This document shows positions 13,001 through 24,200 of a stretch of 64,000 bases of DNA, one piece after another (positions within the stretch are counted from its first letter, which is position 1; each line of letters begins with the position of its first letter). Position numbers and translations under genes: made by a program. Below the pieces are notes generated by a model. The model was not told where the DNA came from. It ran no database searches and saw only the letters and a program-made list of their open reading frames with translations. Origin of the DNA: Eupeodes corollae (Eukaryota > Arthropoda > Insecta > Diptera > Syrphidae). The stretch is from positions 305,100,485 to 305,164,484 of the forward strand of contig NC_079147.1 in NCBI RefSeq assembly GCF_945859685.1, written 5' to 3'.

Positions 13001-15560
13001 CACAACATTTTGGAAAATATCAAGTGTCAGATTTACGAAATGGTTGTGTTTTTTTTTCTTCTTTTCAAATAAATAAAGAAATAGCGCTGTCATAAAGGTT
13101 TGTTTTATTTTTCTATCGTTTTGACAATTTTTCGGAAATCGTATCATAAACATTTATGATTCCCCAATCAACTTCAAGAAAATCTTATTACTTTGTTGAT
13201 CTGTGAAAACGTTCAGCATAAATTGGGTAATTTATTCGTGACAAGACCAAAAAATAAACAATATATACATACTCGTATTTATGTGTATATGAGATTATAA
13301 GATGTTTTTTTTTTTTATATCAATAGCTCTGTATTTGGTACCACTTGTCATGTAGTAAATATTTGCCAATCTTCACAATTTTGTTGTTATTTTTCTTCTT
13401 AATTTAAGATCATTCAATAGAATAGGTTTCACGTTGGGCGCCAACTAAAAAAAGTTAATAAAACTTAATGTTTTGCATAAGAAGTTATCTTTTTCCTTCA
13501 TTCTTTTTCACTAACGTTATTCATGACATAAAAAAACAAAAGATGAAACCTAAATCTTGACTTTTAAACAAAACAAACGTAAATGGCACAAAATAATGAT
13601 TACATTTTATTTTCTTAGTTTTTCATTTTAATTTCTTCAACTTCCACCAATTTTGTTTTGCCCTTTAAATTATCGAGTTCTGTTTTTTTTTAGTGATGGT
13701 ATTTTTGCAGTAAAAGCAAAACAAACAAAAAATAAAACTCCCCGCCACAACATTGATTAGTTCTTCGTATTTCTCCCTTTTCCCCCAAAAAAACCGCCAC
13801 GAAACTCTTCCTTACAGCTGAGTTTGTGTGTGTTAAACATATACAAGTACGTCTGAGTATAGGTCGTCTAGAAGAACATAAATCAACTCTACAATTTGAG
13901 GGCAAGAAAATAATACAGGTTTTTTTTTGCTTTTCTATTTCTTACTACATACAGAGAAAATAAAGCAAGGAGGTCCCCCAGGATTTTCAATTCAACCATT
14001 CTTTCCCATTCAGTTACCCTTCATCCATCTCCTTAGTCTGACATCCATTTCGCAAACGTCAATAAAGCCAATGTGTCGGCAAAGTGGTTGCATTTACATT
14101 CGTACACATAACTGTTTCGGAAATACGTCTGTTTGAAGCATTTAAGGATTTCTTTCGATTTGTGTATGCTTTTTTCTCTTTTGCTTTTCTGTTGATGTTG
14201 TTGTTGTTCGAGGTCCTTCATTGAGTCCTTTGGTTTTTTTTTTTGTTGTTGTTGTTGGTCTACGAGTATAGTGATGGAAAAAAGATCTACCAAGAGAGCA
14301 TATCCCGGCAGTTTGATGTTCGGTTTTATGGAGGAATTCGGATAGGAAGATTTGTTTATTTGTATGTCTTCGTTTTGCGTTTATGGCAGGATTTTACGGT
14401 ACAACGGACCATGTAGAAGCCTCTTTTGCTTGGTCCAAAAGCTTTTCATACATGTGTATAAATCCCTATACGAAATCGATGTAATGTAGAGATGTTTCGG
14501 CTCTATAGCAAAAAGAGATGACATTTGGGATTAAAACGAAGGGTGGAAATTTGAAGTAAAACTCTGATTGGAATATACACGAATGAATGAATAATTAATA
14601 ACTCCTCCCAAAAAAATATACATATAAGTATTATCGTCATCGTCGGCGGTGGCGTTGGCGATGGTGGTAACCAAGGAAAATCTATATAGTAGCTTATATT
14701 ACGAGCTTCTCTTTTAGCAAAATCACTTTTGAATTGGTTTTCGGTTGTTAGTTTTGAAGTTATCTAAAGAGATTTTGTGACACTTGGAAAGTAAAAAATT
14801 TCCCAAATTGAAGGGTCTATACCTACTGTGTGCGTTTTGTGCGCTAAGTGTTATTCGAAAAGGGCAAATTTAAGGCAAAAGAAATGTTCATATATTATTC
14901 ATAACATTAAGGACAACACGCTATAAACACACAGATTAAGATGGAATCACTTTGCGAGATTATGTAGGACGGTAGAGCCTTAAGAAGCTATCGTTGTCGG
15001 TAGCGAGGCTATAAATTTGATTAGTTAAATAATTATTATTGGCATATTATATTGATGAAGATGAAGAAAAGGTTTTCTTTTTTCTTGTTCAATGTTGTTG
15101 TTTAATTTAATTCTTGTTGGTTAGAATATCCTTCCATAAATCGATTTCTTCGCTTAATTGTGATTGAAACATAATACCTATTAGCAAACAAATTACTAAC
15201 CTATTAATATTTCTAGCTAAAATGTGTTGTTTGCTTTTTATTGATTATTTTATGTGTTTCCTTCAAAGGTCCTCTGTATGTGCTGTGGTCAATGTTAGTA
15301 GTATATAATTTGTTGTGAAAATCATAATAGTATTTTGAGCAGTTATACAATTCAAACAATGTGGAGTAAAATTAGTTAAACGTTCAAAGAATAGATAAAT
15401 GGCGCCCAACGTAAGATCTTAATTCATACAATTTGGGCCCTTAGTATGAGTATTAGTATTAATATCAAAATATTTCTTTGAGTGTATACAAAATTCATAT
15501 AATTTAAAGTCAAATAAGTTAAAAATTAAAACAAAAATGATGAATGGCGCCCAACGTGAG
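4095..15560 (+). other. giant intron, part 1: repeats only
   Basis: No exon, RNA gene or intact transposon is visible. The notable content is a set of tRNA-Lys 3'-end-like motifs (TTGGGCGCCA and its complement) at 4204, 4530, 4694, 5003, 7775, 7903, 8165, 8288, 11932, 12223, 13434, 15400 and 15545. Low-complexity A/T runs, a CGACGA-type simple repeat near 10885-10945 and a GTCGTC-type run near 1321-1353 upstream also occur. The open frame on the minus strand at 9315-9770 is low complexity and not convincing. Confidence 0.6.
4204..15554. repeat. dispersed tRNA-Lys 3'-end / PBS-like motif, main cluster
   Basis: Thirteen exact copies of TTGGGCGCCA occur here: forward at 4204, 4530, 4694, 5003, 7903, 8165, 8288, 11932 and 13434, complement at 7775, 12223, 15400 and 15545. 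Several extend to CACGTTGGGCGCCA and continue as YTTAA then an A-rich run. The core equals the 3' end of mature eukaryotic tRNA-Lys including the post-transcriptional CCA, which is also the complement of the primer binding site used by Lys-primed LTR retroelements such as gypsy-type elements (established knowledge). No LTR or polyprotein lies next to any copy. Confidence 0.6.
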
Positions 15561-16833
15561 ATCATGTTTCTTTAAATATTTATTTCAAATTTAGCGAATC
15601 GTCCGTTTTTCTCGTTCAAATTTGCCCAACAATGGGAAATACAACCACCTACTTAACAAATTCGAGATTATACACTGTGTGTTCCGATTTAAAAATTTAA
15701 ACACGCATTTAAGTTTCCCATTATATACCTCTTAACACAATTATTCTACCATAAACTCTTGAACAAGAGCTCTAAATACCAAAATGGCTATAAACATAGA
15801 CACATAAAACTATAGCTACAGCTTTATGCGAATGCAAAGGTTTCAAACACCAAAGAGATTGAGCGAGCGAGCGAAACCTGAGAATATTAATAATGCATTG
15901 AATTCATTGTGTTCGGTCTATCAAATGTGATGCAGCAGCAGCAAGGCATTAATATGCAAATAAGCATCGTGCCGCATAGAGACTTATATTCTCTAGACCC
16001 CATCCCACCCCTCTAACCGACTTTCCAACCCAACCATCATCGAACCAATCCGATCGTCTATCTCTTTCAATCCGTTTATTTGAACAATTTACGATTTATG
16101 CGTAAATTGTAATGGAGAGGCTGAGACTGGGTCTGAAGCAGGGGCTCTAGAGAAATGCAAGTCAATATCAAAAAACAAGAGCATAACCATTGGAACCTCG
16201 ACACCAGCCCAGTAGAATCTAATACCGACCTCGACTCAGCATATTCATCCATTTCCACATCCCATCCACGAGGACGAACGACAACGACGACGACAACGAG
16301 GCACGCACATGAAATGTCTATTATAATATTATTTCAATTTGCATAACAACGTGCCCAAAGGTCGGTTATGTGGTGCGGTTATCCTGGAAATTTATGATGC
16401 AACTACTGCCAAACACCTTAATAGCATTCTGTCTCTTTCACAAAGACATGGTTGCATCCATCTCTAAACGAGTCCATATACCAGCTTCGAATCGATGTTC
16501 TTGTGATAATAGAACTGCACCGAATTGATGGGTCCGAGGCTTTCGAAAATACGATTATCATCTTGCGAAAGGACACGTTATCGATTAGACGATAGATAGC
16601 CGGCAAGTGTAACAGAATGAATTAGAACTTATGATAGGTCAACGCGATACGTTCAGCTATACTCTATGGTAATTTAAAACAGCTTATATATAAGAGTATG
16701 AGCGGAAATTAGCTAAAAGTTTGTTTAAATGTCAAAAAAGATACAGTAGAATCAGTATTAATTGAACAAATGTTTCTAGGCGAACATTTAAAAATTCTCT
16801 CAAGCGATTGAGTTTCAAAATTACCAGGTTAAC
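15561..16833. other. intronic sequence, possible conserved regulatory DNA
   Basis: No coding potential is seen. Parts of this interval, about 15880-16020 and 16070-16400, have more complex, less AT-biased sequence than their surroundings. They include an octamer-like ATGCAAAT context at about 15954-15962 and several ATTA/TAAT homeodomain-type cores. That is only suggestive of an enhancer; there is no direct evidence of function. Confidence 0.25.
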
Positions 16834-17088
16834 GGGTGTTTTTCAGAAGAATAGTTCCTTAAGTTGGTAACACTATTTTAACTGGCGGTCATTTTGACAG
16901 CTGTCAAGTGTTTTCTTTGACTTTTTGCCAATATACGGCCACAAGTGTTTTTAAAAGTCATCGCAAATGGGACCTTCAGATTAAACTACGTCCAAAGCAG
17001 CCAGTATTTTTATTATACCAGACAATTTTCTTTAGAATAAAGTAATTTTCATCTTTGCTTAATTTAATATACCCCAAAAAAAACACCC
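16834..17088. mobile_element. MITE-like element with GGGTGTTTTT termini
   Basis: The left end GGGTGTTTTT (16834-16843) is mirrored by AAAAACACCC at 17079-17088, giving a roughly 255-bp element without coding capacity. It contains a TGACAGCTGTCA palindrome. Target-site duplication is not clear, so superfamily is not assigned. Confidence 0.5.
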
Positions 17089-18719
17089 TTTATATACACA
17101 AAGTCATATAGGCTATACAAAATTGTCCTTGTTTGGTTCTTTTAAGAAACTTCATAAAACTCCAATCAACTAACGACTTTTAAACCTCAAAACTTATCTG
17201 TGTGAAATATGCTTCTGGGGAATTCTAAGTACCAAAAAACTTTCTGAGTTTTGAGTTTAAAAAGTCCTGTCTTGCGGGATTATAAAGTAAACTAAACCAA
17301 AAACTTTCAAAATTCCAAGAGCTCAAATTTTGTCATCCCTGTCAAAATATTCGATTGTAATTTACCTTTGACGAAGAGAGGGACATTTTAACAACCACCC
17401 CCCCCCTTCTCCTCGTTCCTCAAACTTCAAGACAAATCAAAACTTACGTGCAGCATTCGAAGAAGAAGAAAACTTAAAATTAATAGTCTTTGTATGCTGT
17501 GTAACAAATGTCAATATTGGTTCTACTTTCTATTCTATTGGGTTGATTTAAATCTTAAAACACAAGTCAGTTCCTATAAACTCCCTACACTGTATAAGAA
17601 CGAGTACAATATAAAAAGGATCAGATTTGTGAGATTGCTTAACACAAATTTAACCTAGCCCGCATAAAAGTAAACTTCTTGTATATAAAATGCCTAAATA
17701 AATATATTGACACAAGTTTCTGAAAGGCATCTCTAGCGCTCCAGCACTCAAGCACTCCAGAGCCTCCCTGCTTCCTTGGCTCCACCTCATCACCCCCCCT
17801 CCACACACACCCCTTCACAACGCCTTTTTACACTAAAGATACGGGACCTGTCATGGTGTACCTACTTAGGGAAAAGTTATCATCAGTTTTGTAGAAAATC
17901 TCGATGAGAGTTACTAAGTTGATGTTGTGTGTGTTTTTAAGAAGGCAGCTTTAAGGAGGCAGCAACACCAGGACCTACCTAATATCATGCCTCTTTAGAA
18001 TTACACGTACAATCAGCCTTAGAAGCAAAAAAGTATTCATATTAGATAGAAGAAAAAAAGTAGACATGTTACTTGTTGACCTCATTTTGCCTGTCAAGGA
18101 AAAACGTTTCTTCCTCATCATCGCCATCGAACAGAAAGGAATTCACTCTCCTGGCTTTTTCTTTTGAATCCTCATAGAAACAGGAGCATCAACGGAGGCA
18201 ACGGCAACAGCAAAATCAGAAGCAACGGAACGGCACTATGGTAGTAGCACAGCTAAACAGCATCGAGGCCAATAGGTTCTTTATTCGGATTTTGCTTTAG
18301 GGTTTCTCATCTTTTTATCACACAGTGTGTGCCAGAAGTTTTTCAAAGCTTAATGAGAGGCGGCAGCAACAATGTGTCATCGTAGGACATTTTGTATTGA
18401 GTTTTATATTTTGTATTTATCTTCATTTTTTTCCTTAAAATATATTATGCTAATTATATTGGCTCTAGTGTGTATCCTTGATAGACAGAGGGGCAAAAAG
18501 GGGGGGGGGAGATTTTGTTTGACTTCTTAATCTCGGAAAAAGATTAAGTAAAACATGACCTCGGCATGGATGATATACCTACATTAGATACATACATAAT
18601 ACAAAAAAAAAGGCCTTATCCTTAGCTAATTTATTTATATATTATAAATGTAGTAGGTGTACCTTTTTAAGGATAATGCTGGAAGGATCAGGACGACACA
18701 GACGTGTATAATATTTTAA
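17089..18719. other. intronic sequence, nothing recognised
   Basis: AT-rich unique-looking DNA with a C-rich run (17398-17406) and a G-rich run (18499-18508). I see no exon, RNA gene or transposon. Confidence 0.5.
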
Positions 18720-19078
18720 AACCTTTGTTATCCCAGCCTGTTGACATCACTAAGCTGGTTTTAAATTTGTTTTTAAACGATAGCTTAAGAAAGTTTTAGT
18801 ACAAAATTAGTACTTGAGATTTTTTTGTTTGTTTTTGTCGACGGTTTGTGTTTATTCTGAAAAAGGTTTTCTTGATTGAGAAATGATGGACACATGAAGA
18901 GTAAAAGTGTATACTTAGGAATAAATCTGTTGCAGAATTGAAGCACTTTAAATTTAATTCAAGTGAAGTATTTACTAAAGTAGCTTTTTTAGTACAAATT
19001 TAGATCAATTATCAAAACAAATGCTTGAAAGCAATTTTTAGTACATCAACTTTATATTAAAACATTACCTACTTACTT

Positions 19079-19526
19079 AAGGTGGCGCTACAGTCCGGGG
19101 CGGACGTGGGCCACAACTAACATGCGTCTCCAGCCAGCTCGGTCCATAGTCTCCAGTTTCGCACGCCAAATTGGTTGATTGGTGCGCCACCTGAGTCACG
19201 GTCTTTCTCTACTGCACCGTCCCTCGGGATTGGATTCGAAGACCTTCTGGTCTGGAGCGTTGATATCCATTCGTTTTACATGACCTAGACATCTAAGCCG
19301 TTGGACTTCAATTCTGCTAACTAGGTCAGTGTCGCTGTACAGCCCGTACAGTTCGTCGTTATATGTTCTTCTCCATTCTCCATCTATGCATACGGGACCA
19401 AAAGTCTCCCGAAGAATTTTTCTCTTGAAGCATCCTAAGACGCTCTCATCTTTCTTTGACAGGGTCCAGGCCTCAGCGCCATATATGAGAACCGGGATGA
19501 CGAGTGTCTTATAGATGGTGATTTTA
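19079..19526 (-). pseudogene. RTE-type LINE reverse transcriptase, C-terminal remnant
   Basis: Read on the minus strand, 19526 down to about 19085 encodes the C-terminal end of an RTE-clade non-LTR retrotransposon endonuclease/reverse transcriptase. Recognisable blocks are VIPVLIYGAEAWTLSKKDES, KRKILRETFGPVC, DGEWRRTYNDELYGLY, and RIEVQRLRCLGHVKRM. These follow the reverse-transcriptase domain in such proteins. An in-frame TGA at 19196-19198 (complement) replaces the usual Trp codon after RERP, so this copy is dead. The upstream part of the protein is absent; the fragment starts abruptly at KITIYKTLVIP. The 3' end carries the cttaaggtggcgctacagtcc signature that recurs at 54.6-55.2 kb. Confidence 0.88.
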
Positions 19527-19925
19527 GATGATTAAAGTAAATCATTCCGTATCCGAGTATGTAGTCACCCAGAAAACACAACCCCCAACCTGGAGGGCCA
19601 GATCCTTAGCATAACTCTAAGGACGAGGAGCTCCTTATAGGCCTGGGCTCCGAATAAGTCATAGAAGCCCAATAAGGCGCTCAATAAGCAGTTCAACAGT
19701 ACTGAAACTGTAGACGCCACCGTTGATTCCATCTCGAGACTTCGTCCACTGCCGTATGGATAAGGAGAGGTGCCTTGGTGAAAACATCTCTCCCCCCTCT
19801 CTCGTTTGCTGCCCCCACCAACTTTCCACTGGGGTTAGAACCCAATCTCCAGTTAAGGTACTAGACTCCCGATGTTCACTGCGGGTAGGTGAGAGTAGGA
19901 GTTTATAGACAGAGGTGGGTTTTGA
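19527..19925. other. GC-richer segment, probably transposon-derived
   Basis: This 400-bp block is clearly less AT-rich than its surroundings and adjoins the LINE remnant. It begins in text like CCCAACCTGGAGGGCC and has no long open frame worth calling; the 61-codon + frame at 19723 shows no family signature. The composition jump suggests an inserted element, possibly another LINE or its 5' region, which I cannot classify. Confidence 0.35.
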
Positions 19926-21285
19926 GAAAATCGTCCTCTTGAATGCACATGGCTACCATTTTAACACCATATTAACACCACAAAGTTTTAAATTTGCCTT
20001 AAACCATAGCCAGAGAAGGTTTTGGCACAAAATTTGTACTTGTGTTTTCTTGTTTATCTAAAGGAAAAGTCTTAACTCAGAAACTTGGGGCACACACGTA
20101 GTTTGTTTATTTTATGATCAGGCCTTTTAAGCCACAAATAATATAAATTTAGAACACGTGCAATGCGGCTTCTAAGGAAGGATTTTTTAAGACGTTATTA
20201 CAGTTTTGAGAAAAGTCTTCTTTAGTACTAGACACTTAAAAGCTATTTAGTACTAGTATCAACTTTGTATTTCTATCAATGGTTATTTAAAGACCTTTGC
20301 TATCCCTGCTTGTAGACACCACAAAGTTTTCGTACAAAATTAGTACCTGTGATTTCTTGATTACCTGAAGGCAAATGTAGTCTAAACTAAGAAATTTTGG
20401 ACACATTAGTAGTAGTTTGATTATTATAGAATCAGGCACAAATTTTCCACACAATTCGAACACTCTATATTCCATGGGGATTTGATTCGGCTACTAAGGA
20501 ATGTTTTTTTAAGATGTTATTACAGTTTTGAGAAATGACTTCTTTAGTACTAGATACTTAAGAGCTATTAAGTACTATTAAATTTACATATTTCTGCTCT
20601 TTAATTTTGTTTGTTTTAATATATCGCACTCGACGGGAATGTTACTTCGTTTGTACTGCTGTTAGATTGATTTGATTTTCATTTTTAGTACAAAATTAGT
20701 ACACAACGTAGCATCTGTTAATTAATTTATGTTCGTTTAATTTTCTGCATGTCCTTTGTATATAGTTATCAAATAACAGAGCAACCGAAAATTTATCTTT
20801 TCTGGTTTCATTTGCTACATGTATTTAGTACAAAATTAGTACACTTCAAAGCGCCCAAGCAATCGTATACGTTTGTTTGATTTCCTAATTTTTTTAGTTC
20901 AACATTAGTACACACCAAAACATTTGAAAAGTTATTTGTGTCCTTTTAATTTGCTTCATATAGTTAGTACAAAATTAGTACACAATGTAGCATTTGATAA
21001 TTTATCTATGTTCGTTTAATTTGCTTCAATTTTTTAGTACAAAATTATCACACAACAAAGCAACCGAAAATGTATGTTTGCTGGCTTCATTTCCTTTATA
21101 TTTTTAGTACAAAATTAGTACACTAAACAGAACCCAAGCAATTTTATGTGTTCGTTTAATTTCCTAACTTTTTTAGTACATTATTAGTACATAACAAAAC
21201 ACTCATGAAGTTATTTGTGTTCTTTTAATTGACTGTATATTTTTAGTACAAAATTAGTACACTACACAGTACCTGAACAGTTACC

Positions 21286-24200
21286 CGCGATATTAAAATA
21301 AAAGACTTTTATCATTAAGCTGCGATCAGCCTTAATGGCAAAAAGTCAGAGGGTGGTTGTTAAAATTTATCACACATTTTGATAATAATCTTTCGAGTCA
21401 TAATAATTTAATTACGTACACGTGACACACTCCAATGTTCAAATAATAAATATACGTTATACGTAGTACTACTAAAAAAATGCCATAGGAGAAAAACTAA
21501 AGTGTATAATTTGAAATTACAACCAAAAATGATTATCCACAGTATTAATTAAGTTCTGCTATTATAATTGTTTTGATATGCATCCATATTAGTATAGATG
21601 TAGAAATATCTATATTTTTCTGGTTGGCTTCATAGAATTTTATACTCATGTTACATTATTACAATCAGTGAACAAAATAGCAGCCGCTGCCGTTAGCCAC
21701 AATTTCATTTATTACCCTTAATTAATTTCAATAAATTTCATCCCTTTTTTATCAAATATGGCGGTGCGGCAGCCTAAGGATGAGCTGAGTATTGTGGAGT
21801 GGTGGGTGGGAGATAGAAATTGGGTTTTGAAATTTCGGGATGAATCATAAAATATAAATGCCTCCGCTGCGCCGTATAGACACAAGAAGAACGGAAACAA
21901 AACTTTATACATCTTTCTCTGGAAATTCGAAAGAGATATAGGCGGTTGTTTATCTCATTCCATATCCCTTGGGGCAAATATCCTTTCTCGCTAAAAATCT
22001 ATACATAAATAGATAAAATTCTATAACACACTATACACCAATGCTTCCAAACATAGGAACTAAGTGAATATGAAGTACAGGGTGGGTCAGAAGTGACTTT
22101 TACATTTTGTACTAACAATTGTTTTACAATCACAAGTTATGAAATATATTGTTCTACAACAACCATTCAAACATCCTTGAGGTCAAATCGAGGGCCGAAA
22201 ACTAACACTTAATATTGACCAGACCGCCATTTTTTTTACCCTTTACAACACACGGCGCATAGAGTAGACTTCATATATTAAAATGACATCGAAAAGGTCT
22301 TTGGGCCAAAAGTATTTTCAAATCAAAATTCAATTAGTTGGGTCCTTATAGGTAAAAGTTTTATTAAATCTAAGTACCGTTATGATTTTTTCAAATTATT
22401 ATGAAACTTTAGACCCACCCTGTACATTTGAGAGCAGGAAAACCATAGTTATACATGTACTTGTACATGGATCACAGCAGACTAATATCATTTTGACTTA
22501 GATTGATAGACCTTGACACCGCATGTCTAATTTGGGTTAATTTGTTCCGCTTACTTAGTTTTGCTGAATCCTTAAAGAAAATGAAATGGGTGCGGGTATT
22601 CTGCCACCCGACTTTCCTCCTTACCTTGGAACTTGGATCATAATGTGTGGTCGAAATACATATCTCTTTAGAACATTTAATTCCCTTAAGACATTAAGAG
22701 GCATTGACTCTTGCTCATCATGTCATGTGTTTTCTGTTTTTAGATGTAATTTAGTTGGGCAGGTACCCAACTATAGATATGGAGTATCTATAGGTTACAT
22801 ATACATTTGTATTTGCGAGATTGCTGTCGTCTTAAGGAATGTGTTTTATGTGTGATTTTCTTCTTCTTTTATTACATTTGGTAGAGTAGAACGTACATAA
22901 GTGGAAATGTCCTTAAGACGAATGATGAATTCTGTTTTAAATTGAGGTCGAGATTTTGTTCGATTTTTTCCTTCTCTTTTTTTATTTTTAAATTGAGATC
23001 AATGAAATTGACTTGTTTAAATGATAATGATATGTCGAAGAAGAAAAAGAAAAAAAAATCATCTTAAGAGTACATCAAAGGTTACAACTACTTTTGTTGA
23101 TTTCGAAGCTGGTCAAGTGGTCATGATTTAGCAAGGAAAATTCGGATACATTTTTCATATGAGTTTAGCAAAGTGTAGTAGATGAGGTTCTTTAAAGCCT
23201 TAAAGCTTAAAAATAGGGAAAGAGGCTTGAATTCGTAAAGTGTCCTTCTTCTAAACTCAATGTTATTGTAATAGTTTCCATCGATTATGCCACAGGCTAC
23301 GTTTTTGAAAAGTCGGTAAGGCAGTGGAGTCAAACTATTCTTATCTATAGTACCACAGTTAACCATATTCCAATTATCAATTGATAAATATTATTAGTTT
23401 TTTTCACATAAAGCTTTATTAAACTTCATTTCTTGAACATTTTTGAAAACCTCTTAAACCGTTCTCCTTCATCAAAACTTGAATTCATTACAGTTTTGTG
23501 TTGAAATTTGACATTTAAACAATAATCAATAAGTACCTAAAAATAAATAAGATGGCGCAACAGTCCGTTGAGAACTAGGACACCAAACTTATCGTGGTAA
23601 GAGAAATACACATTAGAAGCTTTCGAGTGACATATGACGTTTATAATAGTTGGCTGTCAAAACGTTTTGTTCTGTCAGATTTTTATCATCAAAACCAAAA
23701 ACTATCTAGCAATTATGTATTCGAAAAATTTCCATCACCTTTAATAGAAATTGATTTAAAAATTTAAACTTTGTATACACCTTCTCTAAAATTCAATCCA
23801 ATAACAAGGAATTCCCTTAAGTGTCTTCTTCAATCAATTTATGACATTTTGCCCTTCCAATTCTCACACATTGACCATATTTCCTATCCATTCTGCAGCA
23901 CTTTCTGTTGCTTCAACTTACCTACACTGTCCCTTGTCCTTTTACCCTACATCATACGAGTATGATGCATTTATCGATACTTCAGACTCACCAACCACTG
24001 ATGGCAATGCTGTTCCTATTGTAAACGTGTGATTGGGTTATTTCATCTGTGCATGCCAATGCGGTTGGTGTTTTTCATAGCATAACATCTCGCCAAGCAT
24101 TAACAATTTATGTGATGTCTACATAAATGAAAGTATATATGTATATATGTACCTGATGTAACCATATATGTACTCATATATACATATATATATAATATAT

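Larger units (their letters stand above)
18720..21285. repeat. AGTACAAAATTAGTAC repeat array, interrupted by LINE DNA
   Basis: The motif AGTACAAAATTAGTAC or close variants recurs near 18797, 20020, 20330, 20686, 20825, 20890, 20962, 21036, 21102, 21172 and 21241. From 20680 on the spacing is roughly 70 bp and the units share flanking text such as TTCGTTTAATTTGCTTC. The first three copies sit in longer diverged units that also share a ctttg(t/c)tatcc(c)-type lead-in and a following cttgattacctgaagg-like part. A LINE fragment and GC-richer DNA at 19079-19925 split the array. Confidence 0.75.

Noticed and set aside
4204..15554. PBS-like motifs as evidence of full LTR retrotransposons
   Set aside because: No paired LTRs, polypurine tracts or gag/pol coding near any copy, so a complete element is not supported.
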